Below, piece after piece: positions 35,967 to 45,895 of a stretch of DNA of 64,000 nt. A model generated the notes under the pieces. That model was not told the origin of the DNA. It saw only the letters and a program-made list of their open reading frames with translations, and did no database searches. How positions within the stretch are numbered: the first letter of the stretch is position 1; each line of letters opens with the position of its first letter. Origin of the DNA: Sordaria brevicollis (taxonomy: Eukaryota; Ascomycota; Sordariomycetes; Sordariales; Sordariaceae). Where the stretch lies: contig JAUTDP010000014.1 in NCBI GenBank assembly GCA_033439795.1, forward strand, positions 434,001 to 498,000, written 5' to 3'. The position numbers and the translations under genes are program-made.

Positions 35967-36033
<67 letters not shown>

Positions 36034-36370
36034 ACTCCTCTTAGATTTCTGGCCATCTGTCTGCATCTCTCTCACCTTGGTCTCTACGAGATTACTGAAA
36101 TGTTATCATCTTCTCGCAAAATTCGCAGTAAGAAAACCCTTACTTTCCGTGATGTGATGCAGTGTAGTCCCATCAAGCAGTATGCGGGGATCGTGTGTTT
36201 ATGCCAAGAAGATGTATGCTGCAGCAGTATCTGATCCGGACATGGACGGCGAGGGGTACGTATGTATGCGGGACAGGAAAAGAGGGTGTGCAGGATGAAG
36301 TGGTTGGGGCTTGGGGGTGATGGTGGTGCTGTACTTTGTGATATGCAAGTTGTTCCAAAACATATCTGTA
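33885..36370. other. Intergenic region with T63 tract
   Basis: No gene is supported. The region holds the 3' flank of the membrane protein gene, a perfect 14-bp palindrome (GCCGAGTACTCGGC, 35390-35403) and the T63 tract listed separately. Poly-Phe frames over the T tract are artefacts. Confidence 0.5.
35968..36030. repeat. Uninterrupted 63-nt T tract
   Basis: 63 consecutive T on the plus strand, about 340 bp left of the MITE-like element. True length may differ, because such tracts are hard to sequence and assemble. It could be a retroposon poly(A) tail on the minus strand, but no element body is recognised beside it. Confidence 0.9.
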
Positions 36371-36633
36371 CCGTAGTATTTCGGGCCATCCGGAAAAGGG
36401 TTTCTTAAGTATTTTACAGAACGTTCAAAGTCACTGCACGAAGGCGTGCCTTTCTTCGCGCACACAAGAGGAGAGATGTTAGCGTTAGCCACCAAAACGC
36501 TCCCTAACCATTACCATGTACTAAGAGGTAATGGGCATGAACATTGCACTATACTTGAGGATTCTGCTAGATAAAGTCTGATTAGGCTAGATTACCTAAG
36601 AAACCCTTTTCCGGATGGCCCGAAATACTACGG
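36371..36633. mobile_element. MITE-like element, 37-bp perfect TIRs, TA target site
   Basis: The left arm 36371-36407 and right arm 36597-36633 are perfect inverted repeats. Each begins CCGTAGTATTTCGGGCC at the outer end and finishes TTTCTTA at the inner end. Both outer ends abut TA (36369-36370 and 36634-36635), the target duplication used by Tc1/mariner-type transposases. The 263-bp element has no transposase frame, so it is non-autonomous and would need one supplied elsewhere. Similarity of the arms stops soon after the inner edge. The repeat structure is seen directly; assignment to the Tc1/mariner superfamily is inferred from the TA flank. No second copy is in the window. Confidence 0.85.
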
Positions 36634-36635
36634 TA

Positions 36636-39625
36636 TTGCAACCATGGCTGTCCTGTCAATGCAGCCACAAAGCAGAATATGTGTGTTGTTCTGATATATG
36701 GTAGGGCGCGTTCAAAGGATTGAGAATCACATCAGAAGGACGATGGCAGCCATATATAACTCGATACGCCATCGGATTCTGTAATATGAGGCAGCGCAAG
36801 CAACTTACTTATATTTCCGTAGTTTATCGGAGGTGATACTTTCAATTTCCGTTAACCGAAGCGAATCAAAGTGCAGAACGTGGACATCCGTTGGTCAGCC
36901 AGAGATAGCGAAGTGTCAAGCACAGGTAGGAAGGTCAACACGGGTCGGCTTCTGACGGCTGAGGAGATGATGCCCTTTCGCGTATAAGAGCATCGAATAT
37001 AGCCGATACTTGTTGGAGGAGGCGTGGACAGAGTAAACGGTTCAGAAACATGCTGGGAGATGTGCGGGCTGGCGGCTTTTTCACTTGATGCCCAGCCTTA
37101 TGTCTGGACGCTTTTACCCATTCCCCTGATCTGCAACGTCAAAACCCGGCAACTCGGACAGGTCGGTATGGCATCGCCGGAGTGAGCGAGTTTAACACTT
37201 CGGTTCCGAAATGGCGGCGTAAGGATAGCCATGTCTAACCTTGAAGAATATGGCTCGTCCGGCGAGTCGTGGGGAAGCGGATTTGGGCCGGATAGAAGCT
37301 AGAAAGTCAATAGTGCAGACTTTCGGCGGGAATTTCGAAGAAGTTTTGAGGATCTCAAGGGGTAACGGCGTGGATCGGATGCCATGAGGAGGTGAACGTG
37401 TGGCGGTCAGGATGTTTTTGCTGGGTCGGGTATCGCTCATCCCGCAGGCTAATCAGGGGTTACCGGCAGTAGTCACTGGGGGCCGCTGGGGGGCCGCTGG
37501 GGCTGCCGGCCTTCTAGAAATCTTGGCTCCGCTTGTGGAAAACCAGCGCCATGTCCATGTCCGGTGTGCCGCCGGACAGAGCGTCGAGCATGTCGAGCAT
37601 GTCGAGCATGCCGAGCATGTGTCGCAGATATTGAAGAGAATTGCCCATCGTCATCTCCTCTGCTCGTATCCTTCTCTTGGATCGTCCTGCATGAGAGCTT
37701 GTTGAAGGTGTTGGCCAATGGAGATAACACGGTGAGTCGAGACTGTGTGACTAACATCACAAGCGGCTACAGGAGCCTTTGTGTGTGGTGGGCTATCAAT
37801 CTAAATGAGTAACAAAATGATCCTTTCCGTGGGGGTTGGACATCGCGTAAGGAGGACGAGTTGAAAAAAGTCGAAATAGAATGTGAGATTGAAACCTCGG
37901 GAGCTCTCACCCCGCAGCCACAACATGGACGTCAGACCAGTGAAAAGGCCATGTTAAGAGGGTTGAGGCCATCTTGTCAACGGGTGGTTGTCGCACGATA
38001 TTGTTGAAGGTGATGCGATGGGTAAAGAGCAGAAAGAATGGCGTTGAAGTTGTTGCAGACCGAGCGGAGAGGGCTCGTTGCCATGCAGCTGCTGTGCAAG
38101 GATGTAGTACAGGATGCAGTGCATGCCGCGTTCCCAGCCCGAGATTACATTCTGCAGAAGAGGTAGTGTAGCCTGGTGCCAATGTTTGGATGATGAGGGG
38201 AAAATCTTGATGAAAAATTAAAAATTCAAATGATATCGTATTTGCTCTTTCGTCGTTTTTGTGAGTTGCCCTCGGAGCCGTCTTTTATCATTGATGGATG
38301 TCCAGGAAGGAGCGTGGATGGGATTTCGACTGTCGGGTCAAGATGGAACAAAAGCACATGAAGAGGCAGGTGGGGTTGAGTTTTTTTAGTTTTCTAAGCT
38401 CCACAAATTTCCAGAAATCTACCCCACCTTTTCAGCGAGCAAGGTCCCCAAATCGGCCAATGCCCCTCGCTGGATGGAAGAAGAACGGGACATCGGCCCC
38501 TCTCTCGAGTTCACTCTCTCACCACATCTCATCGAACTCATTCACGACGAGAACACTACACCACTGCACAAGACAGCCACCTGCCTTTTCCGACGTTTAT
38601 CATTTGCTGTCTGTCTGCCATCATATTCCATCTCAATTGTTCTATGACTTGTGCTCAAAAAGCGACGTGTCGTTGGCCCGTTGCTCTACGTGATTGGGCG
38701 GCACAGTCAACACCACCAACTTGACATATTGATAAGATGATGAAGTCGACCAGGTCTCTATCCGAGTCCAGAACATCGAAACTGCGAAACACATCCAAGG
38801 GGTAGAGCCAGGTAGGTTCGGCTATCTATCGCCATCGTTCATCAAGCTGTTACGCTACCGGTTTTACAACGTCTCGGTGATATGGCCTCTGCGATATGGC
38901 TGATGCCGCTGACCGTTTTAGCGATACCGCGACATCAGTCAATGATTGAATAGCGGCCATTGATGAGGGTCTCACCGACTCCACTCATGAGACGGCCAAC
39001 CCCGGACGGTGCCGCGGCTCCATCCTGACTCTTTCCGGCTACGGACCCGCCCGTTTTACCATGTTTTTTTTTCTCTGTGGTCGCCGTCGTGCGTGTTTGC
39101 GATTTGCGCCCGCCTGCCCTGGTGCTCGTTAATTGGATCGCCTTCGCTTCCGCGCCGTGTCCGTTTTTTTCTCCTCTCTCTCCTTCTCTTTCTTTTTTAC
39201 ACCGCTCGCCAGTCTTGTGAATCTTGTACGTACTCTCAACGTACAGTCCGCTCACAGCCAGTTCGGAGTCTCCTAGGTAGGTCCAGACAATACCGTCCCG
39301 GCCATTCTATTCACACCACAACACAGTCCCTCCCCGGTATGCACCAAGCCCCCCCGTCTGCGTCCCCGGCTCGTGTCTGCAATCCGCCCTATCATCTATC
39401 ACTCCTCACATACACCCTTGAGCTTCACCCCCCCAACACTTCGGTCCTTTCCCGTCACCGCAGCGACGCAGCCTGCCATTAGGACAAGCTCTTGTCTGAC
39501 ACCAGCCGAACCCTTACTCTAGGTTGCTTTCTAGCCAGCCCTCCTTTATATCCCACTTAGATATACATAGGCAGCGAGCCGTCCGGATCCTCTTTCCCTC
39601 TTTTTCTCTCTTCTCTTCTCTCATC
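36636..39625. other. Intergenic region upstream of the APRT gene
   Basis: About 3 kb with no supported gene. It includes a 9-bp tandem repeat (37584-37619). From about 39130 to the ATG the sequence is strongly CT-rich, ending CTCTTCTCTTCTCTCATC before the start codon, so promoter and leader of the APRT gene lie here. Confidence 0.5.
37584..37619. repeat. 9-bp tandem repeat, four copies
   Basis: TCGAGCATG is repeated three times exactly and once with one change (CCGAGCATG). Confidence 0.9.
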
Positions 39626-40469
39626 ATGAGCGCCAACGCCAACTCTGCCCCCAAAGCGGCAGAATTTGTTACCCTGACCCAGGACAACAACGCCAACACG
39701 CAATCCACCGTCAACCAGGATGCCTCGGGACGCAAGTCCTCCTCCCCCGCCGCCGCCGCCGCCCAACTCGCCAGTACAAAGGTAAAGTTGATGGCCGCCC
39801 TGAGGTCCTTCCCCGACTTCCCCATCCCCGGCATCAACTTTATCGATATTCTGCCCCTCTTCCAGAACGTCGAGACCCATGAGGCTCTCCTCGTTGCTCT
39901 CCAGCTCCAGATCGAGCTCTCCCACCAGAAGCCCGACGTCATTGTCGGTCTTGACGCCCGTGGCTTCCTCTTCGGCCCCTCTCTCGCCTTGAGAATGGGT
40001 GCTAGCTTCGTCCCCGTCCGCAAAAAGGGCAAGATGCCCGGCCCCTGCGAGACTGCCGCCTACGAGAAGGAGTACGGCACCGATTTCTTCCAGATGCAGG
40101 AGGGCGCCATCAAGCCCGGCCAGAAGGTTCTTATCGTTGACGATATCATTGCTACTGGTAAGCATTATGCGCCCACCTTCCTTTCTTGGCACTCGCTTGG
40201 CGACGGTCCAAATTTTGTTGCCGTATCACGCCATATCTGATTTCAGCATTGCGCCGGATCTTGGCCCTTGCCCAATTAGCATACTTGCAGTTCAGTTCGG
40301 CTAATAAGCGACTTTTACAGGTGGTTCTGCTGCTGCCGCTGGCGAGCTTGTCAAGAAGCTCGGTGGTGAGACGATCGGTTATCTCTTCATTCTCGAGATC
40401 GCTTTCCTCAAGGGCCGCGAGAAGCTCGGCGGTGTTCCCGTCACCACTCTTCTCGAGACCGATGAGTAA
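39626..40469 (+). CDS. apt1: Adenine phosphoribosyltransferase
   Basis: APRT converts adenine and PRPP to AMP in cytosolic purine salvage. Two exons, 39626-40157 and 40321-40469, encode 226 residues. The 163-nt intron (GTAAGC...TTTTACAG) lies inside the PRPP-binding loop. Splicing restores VLIVDDIIATGGSAAAAGEL, the type I phosphoribosyltransferase signature. Other family marks are LRSFPDFPIPGINFIDILPL, GLDARGFLFGP and VPVRKKGKMPGP. The C-terminus is LFILEIAFLKGREKLGG and then a short tail. The N-terminus carries about 45 extra Ser/Ala/Thr/Asn-rich residues compared with the usual 180-residue enzyme; the CT-rich leader directly before ATG 39626 supports this start, although an internal Met (near KVKLMAAL) exists. 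If the intron were retained, the frame would stop after about 27 further codons and lose the PRPP loop. Confidence 0.95.
40158..40320 (+). other. Intron in the APRT gene
   Basis: Donor GTAAGC, acceptor TTTTACAG; 163 nt, longer than the other introns in the window except that within the agmatinase gene at 2936-2720. It splits a Gly codon of the PRPP loop. Confidence 0.93.
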
Positions 40470-42306
40470 ACTCAAAAAAACATATCGGATACTTCACGAC
40501 CTGCACATGCGTCCAACCCTTGCGCCGCCTTCGGACGGCCTCTGATATCGCCGGCCATCTACACCAATTGAAACTAGGCCATTGACGATCTACAACCTTT
40601 GCGCACGCCTCGTTATCAATATGTGCCTTTTGGCCTACGATTTTGGATTTTGTCGGGGACGAACCATAATGATACGGAGCAACGGCTGCAATCCAAACGA
40701 CATGAGAACACCGGGGCTACGGCAAGCCCACAAACAGATGCAATTGGGTCTTCGGTCGCCAGTCGGACAAAAGTTGGGACATGAAGGATTGGGGACTTTG
40801 GTTCTGCATTTACCTGGCGTTCGGGCGTGTTACAAAAAAAGTGGGGTTCAATGGAAGGTACAACCTTCGGCCGTGAGAGAGGAGGATACCATTGAGTTCA
40901 AACCATTGTTTATTTTTCTTTGGAAACACGATAGACCCTTGGCTTCACGTCGAGAAAGTGAGGATGCAACAATTTGCAGCATTGCAAACAATAACTTGCC
41001 AGTGCGGACCACCACTTCGTGCTGTATGAGCCACATCATATCGCGAACATGTCTGAAACACGCAGAAAAGCTTATCGCAACGTTATCACTGGGACACGGC
41101 TGTCACGAATAGACTGTACATTCAGGAACACCGCTTTAAGGACACTCGGCAGGATAACGCTGCGGCCTTTTGCCATTGAGGAAATGACTGCAGGATCGTC
41201 ACTTGACAACAATGACCGGCACAATGACAATATTGACAACTCTTATCAGCCTCAACAAAATACATGAATCTTCAGACTCATTTGAAACACCAATCGGTCG
41301 TCGTCATAGCAACACTTGGGATCGTCCGATTGGTTGACTCGTTGATATCAACAAATCCTCCAGCTGGCTCCTCAAATTTCTACCACAGGTCACCGCAAGA
41401 AAAACCAAGCCAATATCATGACTGTAGCGACTCAAAAGTTGACAGCGGGACATTCTACAGACGATAAGGGGATCGAAGGAGAACTTGTAGGTGTACGGCT
41501 ACTACCATTGATCACTGCAAGTCCTTGGGCTGATTTTCTCCAACCAAAGAAGGACCCAAAACCATGTACAATTGCAAAGTGTACCTGCATTAAATCTCCA
41601 ACGCATCAATGGGGCGTGTGCATAGGCTGGGTCGTTCACATGCTACACCCTATGTATGTGCTTTCGTCTGTTCTCGGGGCTTATCCACTCCGATGTCGGT
41701 CCGTCGAAGCAGGAACGGCCGAACGGGCTAGGATGAAAATGGGGATGCCGAACATGTGGGAGCCATGATGGCTCTCATCCCATCTCGACCCTGGTAAACC
41801 TTTTTGACATTTTGGAAAAAGAGACCAGACCGGGACACGGAGACCAACGGGGCATGAATATGGTATTGAAGTGAAAGACACCTTGGTGGGCTATGATTGA
41901 TGATTTGGGACTTCTTGCCCATGCCATAAAAGACTCAAATTATACCTAACCAACATAGAAACCATATCAAGAAGTGACCACGACCACCACAAAGCAAAGG
42001 AAAGAAAGATAAAGAAAAATAAGAACCAAAGTTTGCTATGAACATGATCTGCCTGCAGTTGTAGTCAAGTCTATATATACCCACGGTTTCTCCTTTCACA
42101 ACCACGCCACTTTTACCAAGAGATACGCTGCTGCTCCCACAAACGCTATTTATATGATATGCAAACAATATGCGTCGCTCATCATCAGTACCCCATCGCT
42201 CCTTCATTCACTTTTACCTCTCCTCCTCTTCTTTTTTCTCTTCTTCTTCTTTTGCGTGTTCCAGTTCACTTCCCCTCTCTCTTCCCCCTCCCCTCTCTTC
42301 TACAGG
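40470..42306. other. Convergent 3' intergenic region between APRT and mnl1
   Basis: 1.84 kb between convergent genes. No gene is supported. A plus-strand CTATATATAC near 42071 precedes a CT-rich stretch (42190-42300) and resembles a promoter, but the only frame downstream is antisense to the end of the mannosidase-like gene. Confidence 0.5.
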
Positions 42307-45300
42307 TTAAGCAACACCCCCCGCATCCCCCTCATCAACAATCACATTCCTCACCCTCCGTCCCTGACTCTCCAAGTACCATCTCCTCACCACACTCACC
42401 CCCTTCGCCCTCTTAAGCGTCTCATACGTCATCTCCCCACCACCAACCATAATCATCGGTATCGGATTCCTCCTCACCAGCCCGCCCGGTGTTTTCTGGA
42501 CTTGATCCAGTAACGGTCGAGCCAGACCACCTTGCGGCGCGCCACTGTGGGATTGGGTGAAGCCCGTGTAGTAGGACGAGTAGGAAGCATCTTCGTCTTC
42601 ACCGTCTGATACCACGATTACGAGTTGTAAAGAAGTGGGCGAGGGTGGAAAAGAGGGGATGTTGGACAGTTTTTCGGAAAAGGAGCAGCCGCCTCGGCGG
42701 AGGAGGAGGATTTGGTGGTTGCGGGGGATGGAGTCACCCAATAGAGGGGGGGTGGGGGTGGATGGGTCGGGTGAGGAGTCGGAGGAGGAATCAGGAGAGG
42801 AAGAGGAAGAGAGAGGAGGGGATGGGGAGCAGAGTTGGCCGGCGGCGTATATTGTGGTGTATGGAATCATGTCTCGCGCTACTGGCCCGAAGGCGGGGTA
42901 AAGTCGGGTTTGACCGTGGTTGTTGGGGCCATAAGGGGATGAGGGTGGAGGGGGAGGGGAAGGAGGTAAGGGCGCGGCGCCGATTCCGGTTGCTGTAACG
43001 GCGGTGGAGTTGAGGAAGACGTTGAGAGGGTATTTGATGTGCTTGTGGGTGCTACCGTGAATGGATGAGATGGAGGGAAGAATAGAAGGCAGAGCGGTGA
43101 CGGCTGCTTCGAGAGGGATGCCGTCGAGAAGATCATCGAGGGAGGCGGCGAGGTTGGCGAGGAGGGATTTGACGTAGGAGCCGAGAGCAGAGGAGGAAGG
43201 CTCTTCCGAGGTGACGTTTGCTGGCTCTATTTGGGATTCTTGCTCCTCTGGGGAAGGATCATTGGCAGTTTCGTCGGTCTCTTCAAGCTGCAGCTCCTCG
43301 GCGTCCTTTTCCGTGTCAGTATCGTTCTGGCCCAGGTCCACATGGTGTAGATGTACGAGCTTAACGTTGACAGGGTCGCGAACGAGGTTGAATCGCGGGT
43401 CCGAGACCTCGCCGAGGATGGCTCGGTTCATAACAATAAACTCATCCCGGCCGAGCTGGACGCCGTTCACCTTGCTGACACGCCATTCACCGTCGGAATC
43501 CTCCTCCTGTCTCATGGTCAGCTTCAGACCGGAGAGGGTCTGAACACGGATCCGATCCATGGTAAGACGCTCGAGGTTCTGCGTGCCCATCAGATAGTTG
43601 AAGGCACTGCCGCCGATGAGCTCTTGCGCGTTGGAGGAGAACTCAAGTAACATCTCAACGGGCTGGTAGATTTTGCGACATGTTCCGTTTTGCGGAACCA
43701 TCTCTGGTGGGAGAGACCAGGGGAAAGGCGTGAACCGGCTGGCATCGAGTTGAGACTTTCGGGGAGTTGTTTGTTGACCGGATGGCTTCACAGCCTCCGC
43801 TGGAAGTCCTAGGCTGTCCTTTGGCTGGAGTAAGTGTAGGTCCAGCATCTTTGCAGCATGGTAAATGTCATCCCTGGCGGCAATAACGGAACCTGTGAGA
43901 GGCATGTCGGAAGGAGGTGCCGGGCAAGTGTTGGTAAAGCCAGGATCATGATACACGATCATGACCTTTTGTTCAGAGGGCCTTGACCGAACCGAAGACT
44001 TTGCCCTTGGCAAGATAAGCGGATGGCCTTCGGTAGTAAACACAAAAGCAGCGTCCATCTTGTTCAGCGGGTGAGACTCGTCAAACAAGAGATACAGATA
44101 CTGCGTGGTTTCGCCAAGAAAGAAGCTTTCCATGCGATCGCTCTTTTCGCCGGACAACACATTCTGAAGGCCTGCCCAACCACACTCGGTAGCGCACCGC
44201 CTTTGAATGTCTCTCATGACCATTTCGCCGACGTAGAGATACCAAGGGTCTTTTGTAGCTTGGTATATGTAGTAGGTCGACTCGATGAACTCGGGTCGCA
44301 ACGGCCACCAGCCCAGACCGCCCTCGATATCCTTGTAGGTAATCGACCAGCGTTCAGGCAGCGCTGCGTATCGCGCCCATATAGCAGTGTAGAGTAAGCT
44401 TGTTTCAATGGCCTCTTCGACCTCGCCAGCGAGGACAAGTAAACCCGCGTAGAAAGCACCAAGGCTGTCTACCCAGTTAGTAGCCAGCGAGCCTGTCCAT
44501 AAGTTGACGTTCTCATAATGCGGGTGATCTCTGTCACTGTAGAGATGACGTTTGATAGCAGCATGGGCATGATGCCATGCTTGGAGAAACGCATCAGGCG
44601 AGTTCTCAACATCAGTAAGTGGAGCAAAGAGTGTATTGGGGTCCAGCCAGTCGTCCTTGGGTTTAGGTTCGACGGCTGTCCGGTTCGGAAGCTCATGCCC
44701 GGAAAGCAGGATATGCGACTTGAGGGCGTACTCAAAGAAGCTGTCGGCGCCAGCACCAACGACGGAATACGGGCCTACCCAATGGCCTTGCTCAGCATCG
44801 ACACCTGCACCTAAGAGACCGATGTGGCTCTTCCGATACCATACTGCCCAAAAGGCTCGCTTTGCAAGCTGTTCGAATCGCGGGTCACCTGTCAGGCGAC
44901 TGAGAACAGTGAACTCCAAAACAAGCGATCCGGCGCCGGCACTGCATGTCTCGGTGATCTCAGGAGGCCCATCAAGGATATGATCCCCGGAAGATGCCCC
45001 ATGCAAGGGCGAATTCTTGTAAAAAGGTATACCATGACGCAAGTTGACACGCGGATACGGCATTCCCGTCTTCGTGTAGAAGGCTGGAAGAATCCTTGTT
45101 CCAAGGTCAAGTGCCAATCGCAACAGCTGGCCGTCGTAAACCAGCCCGTTCGACCAGTGGATGGGAGGAGGGCTTAGAGGATCATCATTGGGACCAAGAG
45201 GCTCATATCCGTTGATGGGTAGAGCGCCAACAGCAAACAGATGGGCACTGAGAAGGCCGCCAACACCACGGATGACCGTCTCAAACACCTGGACCTTGCT

Positions 45301-45895
45301 GTCGACATCGAAGCCTCTAGCGCGCAAGCCTTGACCAGAAGGACCGGGACGGCCATCGCCATACTGCTCAACCAAGGCGGCAACACCATCCTGGAAGTCA
45401 CGCAAGGCTTTCAATCCTGTGCCTCGGTCATCTGGCGGGGTTGAGGCAAAGATGGCCAGCGTAGACAGACTGTCTATGAGGGTAAGGGAGTAGTTGCCTA
45501 GGACATCGTTCACCTCGACATTTCCTGGGTTCTTAGCGTCCCGGGTCAGAGGCGCACAAGTGACGGGCCGAAGCTAACAAGGCTGAGTTAGCTTGGTGTT
45601 ACACTAAACGAAGTGTAGCCTTGAGCTGATGAAACGTTTGAGGATGATGGATGGTGGTGATAGTGGGCCATACCTCGTCCTCGGGAAAGGCGATGCGCAT
45701 GTAGTTGTCGAAGCCATGGTAGAACATGTCGACGACCTCACGGCGGAGCTCAGCCACGCGGCTGGGGCGCATTGCCCCAGCACTGGGTAGTAGGGCCACA
45801 AAGGCCAACACGGCCAGAACAAGAAGCCATGGTGGTGGTGATGGTCGAGTCCGGAATTGTGGCCGGAGACGGGGCCGGACTGGTTCCCGGGTCAT
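42307..45895 (-). CDS. mnl1: ER degradation-enhancing alpha-mannosidase-like protein (EDEM/Htm1/Mnl1)
   Basis: GH47-family protein of ER quality control; Htm1/Mnl1 trims mannose on misfolded glycoproteins to mark them for ERAD. Exons 45895-45674 and 45573-42307 encode 1162 residues. The intron (GTATGG...GTTAG) lies within the conserved FPEDELRPVTC motif (residues 70-80). The N-terminus has a hydrophobic signal-anchor (WLLVLAVLAFVALLPSAGA). GH47 hallmarks follow in order: YSLTLIDSLSTLAIF, VQVFETVIRGVGGLLSAH, GMPYPRVNLRHG, ETCSAGAGSLVLEF, GAGADSFFEYALKSH, LRPEFIESTYYIYQAT, MESFFLGETTQYLYLLFDE and FTTEGHPL. After a 150-residue acidic linker, the last 250 residues contain a PA-like region (RDMIPYTTIYAAGQLC, ILLLRRGGCSFSEKLSN, NPIPMIMVGGGEMTYETL) interrupted by a Ser/Pro/Asp run. 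The homologue is about 800-900 residues in yeast, so this one is long. Start is the first ATG before the signal-anchor. Confidence 0.93.

Noticed and set aside
35944..36234. 96-codon frame with a long poly-Phe run
   Set aside because: Simply the translation of the T63 tract.
37584..37619. Short tandem repeat considered as a CRISPR-like array
   Set aside because: Units are 9 bp without spacers, in a eukaryotic genome.
39557..40192. 211-codon frame antisense to the APRT gene
   Set aside because: Shadow of the C-ending codon bias in the true gene; acidic-Gly/Leu composition has no family match.
42154..42513. Plus-strand frame preceded by a TATA-like element
   Set aside because: Mostly CT-rich poly-Leu/Phe/Pro sequence that overlaps the 3' end of the mannosidase-like gene in antisense.
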